Origin: Akkermansia sp.
GTDB lineage: Bacteria; Verrucomicrobiota; Verrucomicrobiia; Verrucomicrobiales; Akkermansiaceae
Direction of reading: 5' to 3'
Length of the DNA stretch: 48,044 bases
NCBI GenBank assembly: GCA_017521405.1
Contig: JAFXCP010000013.1
Location: 1-48,044 of the forward strand
The notes beneath the pieces were generated by a model. It did no database searches. It was not told the origin of the DNA and saw only the letters and a program-made list of their open reading frames with translations. The translations under genes and the position numbers were made by a program. Each line of letters opens with the position of its first letter. Positions within the stretch are counted from its first letter, which is position 1. Below are positions 17,238 to 25,357 of the stretch, in pieces.

Positions 17238-18332
17238 ATGACGGATGATGCCCTTAACCCCGCCCCGGAACTCCAATTCCTGGAGGATTATCTGAATACG
17301 CCCGCCCCCACCGGGCTGGAGATGGACGCCCAGCGCCTCTGGGCGGCATATATCCGCCCCTTTACCGATGAGCAGCACTGCGATGCCTATGGCTCCACAT
17401 GGGCATTGCTACGGGCGGAAAAGGAAGATGCCCCCACCCTCATGCTCGATGCCCATGCGGACGAAATCGGCTTCTCCATCCGCTATATCGACGATAATGG
17501 CTTTGTGCGGGTGGAGCGCGTGGGCGGCAGCGATGTGGCTATTGCCCGCGGGCGCCGCATCCGCTTCCTGGGGGCGGATGGAGATGTATTCGGCATTACC
17601 GGTAACACGGCCATCCACATCCGGGACGATGGGGACAAAGCCCCCAAACTCTGGGATTTGTACGTGGATTTAGGCTGCGATTCCCGCGAGGAGGTGGAGG
17701 CACTCGGCCTGCGTGTGGGGGATGTGGGCGTGTACTGCGATGGACCGCTCATGCTCAACGAGGGACGCCGCCTCGTCTGCCGCGCGCTGGATGACCGCCT
17801 CTGCGGCTACATCCTGGCAGAAACCGCCCGCCGCCTGCACGAACAAAAAATTCGCCCGGCTTGGAACATTGTGTTTGCCAACACCGTGCAGGAGGAGATT
17901 GGCTGCGTGGGTGCCGGCATGCTGGCCTTCCGCCTCCAACCGGATGCCGCCATTTGCCTGGATGTCACCCACGCCACGGATTCCCCCGGGTTGGATAAAG
18001 GACGCTATGGGGATGTGCGGCTGGGCAAGGGTGGCTGTCTGGCATTCGGTCCGGTATGCCATCCCAATCTGAATGCCCGCTTAGAACTACTGGCGGATAA
18101 ACACGGCATCCCCCTACAGCGGGAAACTACCGGCCGCGCCACAGGTACGAATACGGACCAAGTGTACCGCTCCCGCGGCGGTGTACCCGCCACCTGCTTC
18201 TCCCTTCCCCTGCGCTATATGCACAGCCCGGTGGAAACAGCGGATATGGCGGATGTGCAAGCCTGTATCGACCTGCTCACCGCCTTCATTACCGCGCTCT
18301 CTGCGGAGGACGATTTCCGCCATAAGCTCTAA
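17238..18332 (+). CDS. M42 family metallopeptidase (glutamyl aminopeptidase-like)
   Basis: M42 enzymes are cytoplasmic dodecameric aminopeptidases with a co-catalytic metal pair. Ligands and catalytic residues are visible in order: LDAHADEIGF (His73, then Asp and Glu), CRALDDRLCG (bridging Asp), TVQEEIGCVGAG (general base and ligand Glu), LDVTHATD (Asp) and the C-terminal MHSPVE (His). The length of 364 residues is typical. Peptide specificity cannot be told. It sits 18 nt downstream of purD without its own promoter and is followed by a strong terminator. Confidence 0.93.
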   Translation: MTDDALNPAPELQFLEDYLNTPAPTGLEMDAQRLWAAYIRPFTDEQHCDAYGSTWALLRAEKEDAPTLMLDAHADEIGFSIRYIDDNGFVRVERVGGSDVAIARGRRIRFLGADGDVFGITGNTAIHIRDDGDKAPKLWDLYVDLGCDSREEVEALGLRVGDVGVYCDGPLMLNEGRRLVCRALDDRLCGYILAETARRLHEQKIRPAWNIVFANTVQEEIGCVGAGMLAFRLQPDAAICLDVTHATDSPGLDKGRYGDVRLGKGGCLAFGPVCHPNLNARLELLADKHGIPLQRETTGRATGTNTDQVYRSRGGVPATCFSLPLRYMHSPVETADMADVQACIDLLTAFITALSAEDDFRHKL

Positions 18333-18360
18333 TTCTCCGCTGCCACCGGCTCGCTTTTCC

Positions 18361-18397
18361 GCCGGGTTCCCCGCACCACCGGGGAACCCGGCTTTTT
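18361..18397 (+). terminator. Rho-independent terminator of purD-peptidase
   Basis: A 13-bp stem (GCCGGGTTCCCCG / CGGGGAACCCGGC) with a 6-nt loop is followed by TTTTT. Confidence 0.93.
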
Positions 18398-18419
18398 CCT
18401 GCCATTTTCCCACAGATTC

Positions 18420-18448
18420 TTGACATGCAGAAAGGAGCGGTGTAAGAT
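18420..18448 (+). promoter_or_regulatory. Predicted near-leaderless promoter of leuB
   Basis: Consensus TTGACA (18420-18425), 17 bp, TAAGAT (18443-18448). The predicted start near 18455 is 4 nt before ATG 18459; the ATG at 18447 lies within the -10 box. Confidence 0.75.
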
Positions 18449-18458
18449 GCCCGCGAAC

Positions 18459-19556
18459 ATGAACACTTACAAAATCGCAGTACTGGCGGGCGATGGTATT
18501 GGCCCCGAAGTCATGGAGGAAGCCCTGCGCGTTCTGGACGCCGTGGAGCAAAAATTCGCCTTCCGCACGGAGCGCACAGCCTGCTATGTGGGTGGTGCCG
18601 CCATCGACCACTGCGGCAAAGCCCTCCCTGCGGAAACGCTGGCAGCCTGCGAAGCGGCGGATGCCATCCTCTTCGGCTCCGTGGGTGGCCCGAAATGGGA
18701 TTCCCTGCCGCCGAACGAACGCCCGGAGCGCGGCGCCCTGCTGCCCCTCCGCAAGCATTTCTCCCTCTATGCTAACCTGCGCCCCGGCATTTGCCTGCCG
18801 GAACTGCTGGATGCTTCCCCGGTGAAAAACAGCCTCATTCCCGGCGGATTCGATATTCTTTGCGTGCGCGAACTCACCGGCGGCATGTACTTCGGAGAGC
18901 CCAAGTTCTACGGCGAGCGCGAGGGCGAAACCGTGGCGCTGGATACCCTCTTCTACAAGCGCAGCGAGGTGGAACGCATTGCCCACGTGGCTTTCCAAGC
19001 TGCCATGGGCCGCAGCAAGCGCCTTTGCAGCGTGGATAAGGCAAACGTGCTTGCCTCCTCCGTTATGTGGCGCGAGGTGATGAACGACATCGCCCCCCAA
19101 TACCCGGAGGTGCAGCTTACCCACATGTATGTGGACAACGCCGCCATGCAGCTGGTGCGTAACCCGCAGCAGTTCGATGTGATGGTGACGGAAAACACCT
19201 TTGGCGATATTCTGACGGATGAGATGGCCGTTATCTGCGGCTCTCTGGGAATGCTGCCCAGTGCCTCCCTGAGCAATGGCTCCGGGGAGTGTTTCTTCGG
19301 TCTGTACGAGCCCTCCGGCGGTTCCGCCCCGGATATTGCCGGGCAAGGTATTGCCAACCCCGTGGCTCAAATCCTCTCCATGGGGATGATGCTGCGCTAT
19401 TCCTGCCGCGAAACCGCCGCCGCTGATGCCGTGGATGCCGCCGTGCGCCGCGTGATTGCTGCCGGCTACCGCACCGGCGACCTCGCTACCGGCGCTCCCG
19501 GGGAAATCCGCGTGGGTACCCGCGGCATGGGAGATGCCATCATCGCCGCGCTGTAA
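18459..19556 (+). CDS. leuB: 3-isopropylmalate dehydrogenase
   Basis: LeuB oxidises and decarboxylates 3-isopropylmalate with NAD in leucine synthesis. Motifs include [14 protein letters not shown] at the N terminus, [48 protein letters not shown] and the metal-binding [14 protein letters not shown], followed by [16 protein letters not shown]. The product is 365 residues. The family start MNTYKIAVL coincides with the promoter-defined ATG 18459. No other leucine gene is nearby and a terminator follows, so it is transcribed alone. Confidence 0.97.
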   Translation: MNTYKIAVLAGDGIGPEVMEEALRVLDAVEQKFAFRTERTACYVGGAAIDHCGKALPAETLAACEAADAILFGSVGGPKWDSLPPNERPERGALLPLRKHFSLYANLRPGICLPELLDASPVKNSLIPGGFDILCVRELTGGMYFGEPKFYGEREGETVALDTLFYKRSEVERIAHVAFQAAMGRSKRLCSVDKANVLASSVMWREVMNDIAPQYPEVQLTHMYVDNAAMQLVRNPQQFDVMVTENTFGDILTDEMAVICGSLGMLPSASLSNGSGECFFGLYEPSGGSAPDIAGQGIANPVAQILSMGMMLRYSCRETAAADAVDAAVRRVIAAGYRTGDLATGAPGEIRVGTRGMGDAIIAAL

Positions 19557-19584
19557 CCCCTCCCACGCTCCGGCACATTTTCCG

Positions 19585-19620
19585 GCCCCCATCCCCCCCT
19601 GCGGAGGATGGGGGCTTTTC
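19585..19620 (+). terminator. Rho-independent terminator of leuB
   Basis: A 10-bp stem (GCCCCCATCC / GGATGGGGGC) with a loop of about 11 nt is followed by TTTT. Confidence 0.85.
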
Positions 19621-19633
19621 CGTGGCGCAGTGC

Positions 19634-19669
19634 AAAAAAAGACAACCCACGGGATTTTCCCATGGGTTG
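19634..19669 (-). terminator. Terminator of the minus-strand lipoprotein gene
   Basis: On the minus strand, arms CAACCCATGGGA and TCCCGTGGGTTG (one mismatch) are followed by GTC and a run of seven T. Confidence 0.88.
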
Positions 19670-19697
19670 CCCATTTAGCCCTGTACAGGCAAAATCC

Positions 19698-20324
19698 TTA
19701 CTTCTTAAGCTTGACGGTACCCGTGTAGGTAAGCGTCGTGGTGCCCTTATCGGCCAAATCCACATAGTCGCGCTGGGCGGAATCAGGATCATCCTCCTCA
19801 TCAATGTAGTTGCTATCACCCAGCACGATGGTGCCATCGGCCTTGTAGAAGGTAGCCTTACCCTGAAGCGTGCAATCCACCTCCTTGTTGCGGTGATTCT
19901 CAATATCCTTGAACACGTACTCCGCACCGAAGCCCGTACCCAAGCGGCAGGATTTAGCCGTATTACCCACGCCAAGGAACTGAATGAAAGCAACATCATT
20001 CAGGATGGAACCATTGGCAATACCGAAGGAAGCCGTAATCGTCACAGTATCACCCTCCACCTTCATGCTCTGGATGTTGAAGTGACCATCATAGCGGGAG
20101 TTATCGCTGAAGGTGTACACGGCGGAAAGCGTGCGGTAAGAGATAGCATCCAGCAGCTGCACATCCATGGCACCCACATAAGCCGTACCCTCAATGGTTA
20201 CATTGGAAAAGCAACGAGCCCAATCCTCTTCGCTGCTACCGCCACCACCGCCACCGCAGGAGGTGAGGGCAATACCACCGGTGAATGCAGCCAGAGTCAA
20301 CACGGAAAGAAAAAGCTTTTTCAT
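19698..20324 (-). CDS. Hypothetical lipoprotein, paralogue A of a divergent pair
   Basis: The product is 208 residues: signal peptide MKKLFLSVLTLAAFTGG, lipobox LTSC and a run of six glycines directly after the lipidated Cys. The mature domain contains EEDWARCF, SYRTLSAVYTF, SMKVEGDTVTITASFGI and an acidic DSNYIDEEDDPD. It is of similar length and clearly homologous along its whole length to the gene at 20633. The N-terminal signal rules out the longer open frame, which runs back across the intergenic region. No known domain was recognised; the alternating hydrophobic pattern suggests a beta-rich fold. Surface attachment is likely. Confidence 0.82.
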   Translation of the reverse strand: MKKLFLSVLTLAAFTGGIALTSCGGGGGGSSEEDWARCFSNVTIEGTAYVGAMDVQLLDAISYRTLSAVYTFSDNSRYDGHFNIQSMKVEGDTVTITASFGIANGSILNDVAFIQFLGVGNTAKSCRLGTGFGAEYVFKDIENHRNKEVDCTLQGKATFYKADGTIVLGDSNYIDEEDDPDSAQRDYVDLADKGTTTLTYTGTVKLKK

Positions 20325-20632
20325 AATCAGAGAAGATAAAATTGAGTAATGACAGAACAGTCTATGCGTTGCAGAATACCACATAGCCATGGGAACGCAA
20401 GAAAAAAAAACGGGATGATTGTTTTTTTCTGCAACATCGCTTAAGCTGAAAGGGATTTCCCTCCCCCACCGCCCGGATTCGGTGTAGCTGCATACACATA
20501 AGATGGCCACGGCATAGAGCGGCATCGGTGCGTTACCCAAATGAAAAAATATTTTCTGAGATTTAACAATTAGCGTGTTGGAAAACATGGAGGCATAGAC
20601 TGTTCTATCACTCCTTACTTTTATCACGTACC
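20325..20632. promoter_or_regulatory. Shared divergent promoter region with inverted repeat
   Basis: These 308 nt separate two divergent paralogous lipoprotein genes. A 19-nt element (GCATAGACTGTTCT then RTCAYT-like bases) occurs at 20593-20611 on the plus strand and, inverted, at 20349-20367. Each copy ends 21-24 nt before the start codon of its gene, and the TAGACT inside may be the -10. The central part is AT-rich in places, with no ORF or RNA I can support. Confidence 0.6.
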
Positions 20633-21259
20633 ATGAAAAAGTTTTTTCTTTCTGTGTTGACTCTGGCTGCATTCACCGGTGGTATTGCCCTCACCTCCTG
20701 CGGTGGCGGCGGCGGCAGCGGCAGCGAAGAGGATTGGGCTCGTTGCTTTAACAATGTGACCCTTATGGCCACCGAGGGTATTGGTTTGATGAAGGTGCAA
20801 CTTCTCGACCCCATTTCCTACCGCTCGCTCAACGCTGTGTATACTTTTAGTTCGGATGCTCCCTATTCCGGGTACTTCAACATCTCGAGCATGAAGGTAG
20901 AGGGTGATACTGTCACAATTACCGCTACTTTCGGTATCGAAGACGGCGCCCTTCTGAATGCGGAAGGTTTCCTCGAATTCCTGGGCATGGGTGGTGTGGC
21001 CAAATCCTGCAAGATTTCGGGGCCGTTCGGTGCTGAATATACCTTCCATAACATCAACGATCATCACGACAAATCGGCTACATGCCAATTTCAGGGTAAA
21101 GCTACTTTCTACAGGGCAGATGGTGCTATCATCATCGGCGACAGCAACTACATTGATGAGGAGGATGATCCCGATCCCGCCCAGCAAGACTACATCGATT
21201 TGTCCAGGAGGGATAAGGTAAGCTTCAGCTATGAAGGCCGAATTAAGATTCGTAACTAA
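20633..21259 (+). CDS. Hypothetical lipoprotein, paralogue B of a divergent pair
   Basis: Like its neighbour, it encodes 208 residues with signal peptide MKKFFLSVLTLAAFTGG, lipobox LTSC and a glycine-rich segment after the Cys. Shared blocks include EEDWARCFNNVT, SYRSLNAVYTF, SSMKVEGDTVTITATFGI, FQGKATFYRADG and DSNYIDEEDDPDPAQQDY. The signal peptides are almost identical, whereas the mature parts have diverged, so a duplication followed by divergence is inferred. The upstream 20 nt are also shared (inverted). The function is unknown; a surface or outer-membrane location is likely. Confidence 0.82.
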   Translation: MKKFFLSVLTLAAFTGGIALTSCGGGGGSGSEEDWARCFNNVTLMATEGIGLMKVQLLDPISYRSLNAVYTFSSDAPYSGYFNISSMKVEGDTVTITATFGIEDGALLNAEGFLEFLGMGGVAKSCKISGPFGAEYTFHNINDHHDKSATCQFQGKATFYRADGAIIIGDSNYIDEEDDPDPAQQDYIDLSRRDKVSFSYEGRIKIRN

Positions 21260-21284
21260 TTTAGAGAACAAAGTTATTCGCCGA

Positions 21285-21318
21285 GAACCCGCATGCAAAC
21301 CATGCGGGTTCATCGTTT
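21285..21318 (+). terminator. Terminator of lipoprotein B
   Basis: A perfect 11-bp stem (GAACCCGCATG / CATGCGGGTTC) with a 5-nt loop is followed by a weak T-tract (ATCGTTTT). Confidence 0.7.
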
Positions 21319-21355
21319 TCCGGCATAATGGACAAGACAGCATTAAAACGCACAT

Positions 21356-21384
21356 TTTACTTGCCATAACCCTGCTGTTAGAAT
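21356..21384 (+). promoter_or_regulatory. Predicted leaderless promoter of the RelE-like gene
   Basis: TTTACT (21356-21361), 17 bp, TAGAAT (21379-21384). The predicted start falls on ATG 21390. Confidence 0.45.
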
Positions 21385-21389
21385 AAACT

Positions 21390-21773
21390 ATGCTCGTGCA
21401 ACAGATTGCTTTCAACGAAATTAGTGCAGCAGAGGTTTCAGCGATTCCGGCGATGGAACAGCTGGAGCTTTTCTTTGCGTTCAAGGTGGATAAGGATCTG
21501 CTGGCCGGGAACCCGACGGACAGCCGCTTCGGGGTGCTGGAGCGCGAGGGACGCAAGATTTTCCGCTTCCGTTCCAAGGATTACCGCATTTACTTCACCG
21601 TGGAGGGGGAGGATACCGTGGTGGTGCAGCGTGTGCTGCATGCCGATTCCCTGAAGGACTTTTTCTTCCGCTCCGGCATGGGGCGCGCCTCGGAGGACCA
21701 GAAGCTGAGCAAATCCCGCTCATTCTGGAAGTTGATTGAGGATGGCGAGCATGCAGCCCGCAAATCCAAGTGA
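21390..21773 (+). CDS. RelE/ParE-like protein without a visible antitoxin
   Basis: The 127-residue product has a segment FGVLEREGRKIFRFRSKDYR followed by IYFTVEGEDTVVVQRVLHAD, which fits the core sheet of RelE/ParE/HigB proteins (Arg-rich strand, Asp-Tyr-Arg-Ile, then a valine-rich strand and LHxxxLKDFFFRS). The C-terminal third is a basic helix-rich extension not usual in these toxins. No small antitoxin gene lies on either side: a lipoprotein precedes and a permease follows. It could be an orphan toxin-like regulator rather than a functional TA module. Confidence 0.65.
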   Translation: MLVQQIAFNEISAAEVSAIPAMEQLELFFAFKVDKDLLAGNPTDSRFGVLEREGRKIFRFRSKDYRIYFTVEGEDTVVVQRVLHADSLKDFFFRSGMGRASEDQKLSKSRSFWKLIEDGEHAARKSK

Positions 21774-21849
21774 TTTCCACCCCCGCCTGCAAGGCGAACC
21801 ACCGCCTTTTTTCTGAATTTTGGCCGCATGGGTTGCCAGTATTCTGCAA

Positions 21850-22734
21850 ATGCCCGCCCGCATCGGAGCCGTAGCGGGGGTAACGCTGACGCAGCTGGTA
21901 CGCATGCGGCTTTTTTTGGTACCGGCGGTGATATGCCTACTGCTGCTGGCGCTGCAATTTCTGCCCTATCAGGCCGGTATCAGTCTGGAGTTCCAAGGGG
22001 CTGCACAATTACAGCTTATTAAGGATGTGGGGCTGGGCTGCATGCAGCTTTTCGCCTTGCTCTTCTGCGTGGCAGCCACGGCTTTGCTGCTGCCCCGGGA
22101 TACGGAGGACCGCATTCTCTACACGATTTTAAGCAAACCCGTACCGCGTTTTGATTATCTGGCAGGGAAAGCACTGGGGGTATTCAGTCTGCTGCTCATC
22201 ATGGTACTGCTCATGGATGGGATGCTGAGCCTGCTGCTCCACCTGCGGGCGGAAAGCATTAGCCAAGAACTACGCACCGCTCTGGCAGCCGGGGGATACA
22301 GCCCGCAGGAAATGCAACCCTGGCTGGAGCAGGTGCAAGCCGCCGGCAACAGCCTGAACACCCAGCGCGGTATTCTGGCCGCCCTGCTGGGCTATGGCGT
22401 ACTCACCAGCCTCACGCTACTTATCTCCAGCTTTACCAGCGGCACCATTGTAAGCATCATCTTTGCCCTAGGGGCATACTTTATCGGCATGTTCCGCCAC
22501 ACACTTTTTGCCGCGCTCTCCGGCGGGGAGGGTACCACGCCTATCATGCGCGGTGCGGAGCAGCTTTGCGCCATTCTTCTGCCGGATTTCAGCCTGTTCA
22601 CCGTGGCGGATACAGCCTCTGCCGGGGTACACCTCAGCTGGTCTATGCTGGGTGGGCTGGCACTCATTGCCGCAGGATACATTCTGCTGCATTTGTTTAC
22701 GGCTACTTGGATTTTTGCCCGCAAGGAATTCTAA
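21850..22734 (+). CDS. ABC-2 type transporter permease-like membrane protein
   Basis: About six hydrophobic segments are visible in 294 residues, including RLFLVPAVICLLLLALQFL, LGCMQLFALLFCVAATALLL, LGVFSLLLIMVLLMDGML and a C-terminal GGLALIAAGYILLHLF. The short RDTEDRILYTILSKPVPRFDYLAGK between TM2 and TM3 is typical of ABC-2/NosY-type permeases (E-x-G/D-T-...-LSKPV-R-x-x-Y-x-x-GK). ATG 21850 is chosen; an in-frame TTG at 21820 would add 10 residues. No ATP-binding subunit is encoded nearby. The Sel1 gene follows after 15 nt. Confidence 0.75.
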   Translation: MPARIGAVAGVTLTQLVRMRLFLVPAVICLLLLALQFLPYQAGISLEFQGAAQLQLIKDVGLGCMQLFALLFCVAATALLLPRDTEDRILYTILSKPVPRFDYLAGKALGVFSLLLIMVLLMDGMLSLLLHLRAESISQELRTALAAGGYSPQEMQPWLEQVQAAGNSLNTQRGILAALLGYGVLTSLTLLISSFTSGTIVSIIFALGAYFIGMFRHTLFAALSGGEGTTPIMRGAEQLCAILLPDFSLFTVADTASAGVHLSWSMLGGLALIAAGYILLHLFTATWIFARKEF

Positions 22735-22749
22735 CCCCATACTCGCCCC

Positions 22750-23163
22750 ATGGATACGCCGGATGAGTTGCTACGCCGCGCCACCGCAGGAGATGCTCAT
22801 GCCTGCCTGCATATGGGTAAAAGGCTCATGCGGGGCCGCAGCAGCACGGCGCGCAATTTTGAGGAAGCGGTGGAGTGGTTCGACCGCGCGGCTCGCGCCG
22901 GTCTGCCGGATGCTCGCTACTGGCTGGGTAAATGCTACCTGAAAGGACTGGGCTGCCTGCGCGACCCCGCCGGCGGCGTAAGCTGCCTGGAGCAGGCCGC
23001 ACACGCAGGGCATGCAGCGGCGGCCCTGCGGCTGGGGCTTTGTTTTGAAAGCGGCCTGGGTGCCCCCAAAAGCACCGAGCTGGCGGCTTGGTGGTACCGC
23101 AAAGCCCAAGCACTCGGGGAACCGCGCGCCACGGAACAGCTTCTGCGCTTGGCCAAGGGCTGA
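22750..23163 (+). CDS. Sel1-like repeat protein
   Basis: The 137 residues consist of about three Sel1 repeats (around 5-40, 41-78 and 79-115): AHACLHMGKRLMRG...AVEWFDRAARAG, ARYWLGKCYLKGLG...VSCLEQAAHAG and AALRLGLCFESGLG...AAWWYRKAQALG. Such solenoids mediate protein-protein contacts. There is no signal peptide, so it should be cytoplasmic. Its leader is C-rich without a Shine-Dalgarno site. Downstream of a permease gene, it is probably cotranscribed with it; a functional link is not established. Confidence 0.85.
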   Translation: MDTPDELLRRATAGDAHACLHMGKRLMRGRSSTARNFEEAVEWFDRAARAGLPDARYWLGKCYLKGLGCLRDPAGGVSCLEQAAHAGHAAAALRLGLCFESGLGAPKSTELAAWWYRKAQALGEPRATEQLLRLAKG

Positions 23164-23197
23164 GTACCGCCACCGCACATATGCACGCAAAAAAGGA

Positions 23198-23226
23198 TTG
23201 TGCGCCGGGGTGTACGGGGGTATACT
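23198..23226 (+). promoter_or_regulatory. Predicted near-leaderless promoter of pepP
   Basis: TTGTGC (23198-23203), 17 bp, TATACT (23221-23226). The predicted start near 23233 is 4 nt before ATG 23237. Confidence 0.6.
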
Positions 23227-23236
23227 TCCCCCAGCC

Positions 23237-24541
23237 ATGAATCTTACGCTGAAGTATACGCCCCTCCCCGCCGATGTTTATTGCCGCACGCGCGACCGCC
23301 TGGCTAAGCACCTGCCTGCGGGTTCCCTCGTGGTGGTGCATGCCAACGATGTGTACCCCACTAATGCCGACGGGACATTGGCCCACCACCAAAATGCCAA
23401 TTTGTTTTATCTGACGGGGATTGACCAGGAAGAGACGGTACTCATCATGCGTATTGGCGAGGGCGGTACCCACGAGGATACCCTGCTGCTGCGGGAAACC
23501 AATGAGCAAATTGTGATATGGGAGGGCGCACGCCTTTCCAAGGAGGATGCCTCTGCCCTCTCCGGCATTGCGGATGTGCGCTGGACTCAGGAGTACAACC
23601 GCCTACTGGCAGAATGGGTGCCGGCTGCCCGGGGGCTCTGGCTGGAAAAGGATAACCACCCGCGCCGCTATACTTATGTTCAAACCCGCAACGAGCGCAT
23701 GGCTGCCGCCCTGCAGGCCGCTTACCCGGATGCAAAGCTCCACAGCCTGTATCCCCTGCTGGCGGAGATGCGCCTCGTGAAATCCCCGGAGGAGATGCAG
23801 CAATTGCGCGAGGCCTGCCGCATTACCGGTGCCGGATTCTGCGATTTGCTCCCGCAGGTAAAACCCGGCATGGGTGAGTGGGAGATAGAGGCCATCCTCT
23901 CCGCTGCTTACCTGCGCCGCCGCGCCCGCAAGTTCTCCTTCCTCCCCATTATTGCCGCCGGTGCGGATACTTGCGTGCTGCACTATATTTCCAACCACAA
24001 AACCTGCCGGGACGGCGATTTGATTCTCTGCGATATCGGCGCGGAATACGGCGGCTATGCGGGGGATATGACGCGTACCATCCCGGCCAACGGTAAGTTT
24101 ACGCCGCGCCAGCGCGCCGTGTACGAATCCGTACTGGCCGTGCATCGCTACGCAGCCTCCATTATGCGCCCGGGTGTGGAAAAAGCAGAATACGAACGTC
24201 TTGTGCGCGTGCGCATGGCCCAGGAACTGGTCAAGCTCGGCCTGCTCTCCCGGGAGGAGGTGGATGCCCAGCCCACCAACCCGCTCTGCGTCCGCAAGTA
24301 TTACATGCACGGCACTTCCCATTCCCTCGGGCTGGATGTACACGATGTGAGCCCCGATGCCCCTACCTTTGCCGAGGGGCAGGTGTGGACGATTGAACCC
24401 GGTATTTACATCCCGGAGGAAAACATCGGTATCCGCTTGGAAACGGATGTACTCATCCTTGCGGATGGGGTGGAAGATCTCATTCCCAATGCCCCCATCG
24501 AGCCGGATGAGATTGAGGCCGCCATGGCTGCCGGGCACTGA
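23237..24541 (+). CDS. pepP: Xaa-Pro aminopeptidase (M24B)
   Basis: PepP removes N-terminal residues that precede proline. The N-terminal non-catalytic domain (1-170) includes NANLFYLTGIDQEETVLIM. The pita-bread domain carries the metal ligands in order: CDIGAEYGGYAGDMTRT (two Asp), HGTSHSLGLDVHD (His), TIEPGIYIP (Glu) and RLETDVLI (Glu). The length of 434 residues is close to E. coli PepP. The frame is open upstream across the end of the Sel1 gene, but the promoter and the family N terminus both point to ATG 23237. It converges with the MauE-like gene, only 6 nt away. Confidence 0.94.
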   Translation: MNLTLKYTPLPADVYCRTRDRLAKHLPAGSLVVVHANDVYPTNADGTLAHHQNANLFYLTGIDQEETVLIMRIGEGGTHEDTLLLRETNEQIVIWEGARLSKEDASALSGIADVRWTQEYNRLLAEWVPAARGLWLEKDNHPRRYTYVQTRNERMAAALQAAYPDAKLHSLYPLLAEMRLVKSPEEMQQLREACRITGAGFCDLLPQVKPGMGEWEIEAILSAAYLRRRARKFSFLPIIAAGADTCVLHYISNHKTCRDGDLILCDIGAEYGGYAGDMTRTIPANGKFTPRQRAVYESVLAVHRYAASIMRPGVEKAEYERLVRVRMAQELVKLGLLSREEVDAQPTNPLCVRKYYMHGTSHSLGLDVHDVSPDAPTFAEGQVWTIEPGIYIPEENIGIRLETDVLILADGVEDLIPNAPIEPDEIEAAMAAGH

Positions 24542-24547
24542 GCCTGC

Positions 24548-25018
24548 TCAACAATCCGTAAAATCATACTTCCGAATTTTGCCGAATCCGGGAGTGGGGC
24601 GGTGGGCTTCCCAAAAAAGGAGCAGCACCGCCCCAAGCAACAGCAAGCGCATACCCGTATCCAGCGGGTAATCCACAATCTCGTGTGTGCTGCCAAGGCA
24701 GTTGCAGCTCAGCTCCAACCCACGCACCCACGCTTGCAGGTACAAAAACAAGAAGGTACCGCACATGGCCAGTGCCCATACCGTGGCACCTCGGTAGTGC
24801 CATTTGCCCAGTAGGCACGCCGCCACCACCAGCTCCATCGACACGCCGATACAGGCCAAGGGCATAGAGCATACCTCCGGCAGCAGGCGGCTGCGTGTTA
24901 AAAAATCCGCAGTCTCCCCCAGCCCCGCCACCTTCTGCATGCCGGTTAGCAGAAAAAAGCCCCCGAGGCCCAGCCGCAGCAGAGCCAGCAGCAATGTCAT
25001 GTAGCGGTTCTTCACCAT
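24548..25018 (-). CDS. MauE/DoxX-like membrane protein
   Basis: The 156-residue product has four hydrophobic segments: LLALLRLGLGGFFLLTGMQK, a second around VCSMPLACIGVSMELVVAA, a third at TVWALAMCGTFLFLYLQAW and a fourth at LLLLGAVLLLFW. The extracytoplasmic segment ELSCNCLGS resembles the C-x-C-F-G loop of MauE-type proteins, which are linked to disulfide formation or electron transfer. ATG 25018 is set by a promoter whose predicted start lies 2-3 nt upstream; the frame continues further upstream through the promoter. No thioredoxin-like partner is adjacent. Confidence 0.7.
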   Translation of the reverse strand: MVKNRYMTLLLALLRLGLGGFFLLTGMQKVAGLGETADFLTRSRLLPEVCSMPLACIGVSMELVVAACLLGKWHYRGATVWALAMCGTFLFLYLQAWVRGLELSCNCLGSTHEIVDYPLDTGMRLLLLGAVLLLFWEAHRPTPGFGKIRKYDFTDC

Positions 25019-25350
25019 ACCGCAGAAAGTGTACACCATCTTCCCCCCTGCGGCAAGCACAAGCACAGGCATGAGAGGGGCGAATTCGGCCGCTTTCCAT
25101 TTTTGAGGAGGATATATTATTGATTCTTAGTCATTTTTGGCACATTTATATCCGGCGAATCGCAAGGGATATGGGTATGGTAATTATTCACCAAATAAGT
25201 ATCTCTTACCAAGGTGGTGGTGAAGATGACTCGCACAAGCATACCATTTTTTTAAACGAATTTTTGATTTTTAGGCAACTACCACCCACCTAACTCTATG
25301 AATCACAAAATAACGGTTCCGCAGGGGACCACTATGGAAAGGGGGTACGC
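25019..25350. other. 332-nt divergent intergenic region, AT-rich on the right
   Basis: It lies between the MauE-like gene and the HTH regulator. It holds the MauE promoter (25028-25056), AT-rich stretches around 25105-25275, a loose inverted pair (AGGTGGTGG near 25212 and CCACCCACCT near 25282) and a 19-codon ORF at 25298. No promoter for the HTH gene was read with confidence. Confidence 0.5.
25028..25056 (-). promoter_or_regulatory. Predicted near-leaderless promoter of the MauE-like gene
   Basis: On the minus strand TTGCCG (25051-25056), 17 bp, TACACT (25028-25033). The predicted start is 2-3 nt before ATG 25018. Confidence 0.58.
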
Positions 25351-25357
25351 ATGGTAA
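25298..25357 (+). CDS. Possible 19-residue upstream ORF
   Basis: ATG 25298 opens MNHKITVPQGTTMERGYAW and ends at TAA 25355-25357, so its stop overlaps the start of the HTH gene (25351) in another frame. The arrangement resembles translational coupling by an upstream ORF. There is no ribosome-binding site to prove use. Confidence 0.2.
   Translation: MNHKITVPQGTTMERGYAW

Noticed and set aside
19608..20339. Plus-strand frame opposite lipoprotein A
   Set aside because: It is antisense to the signal-peptide-bearing lipoprotein and carries a terminator inside its start.
25205..25254. Nine-codon leader peptide (ATG 25227) before the HTH gene
   Set aside because: Too short to support, with no attenuator structure or codon run downstream.
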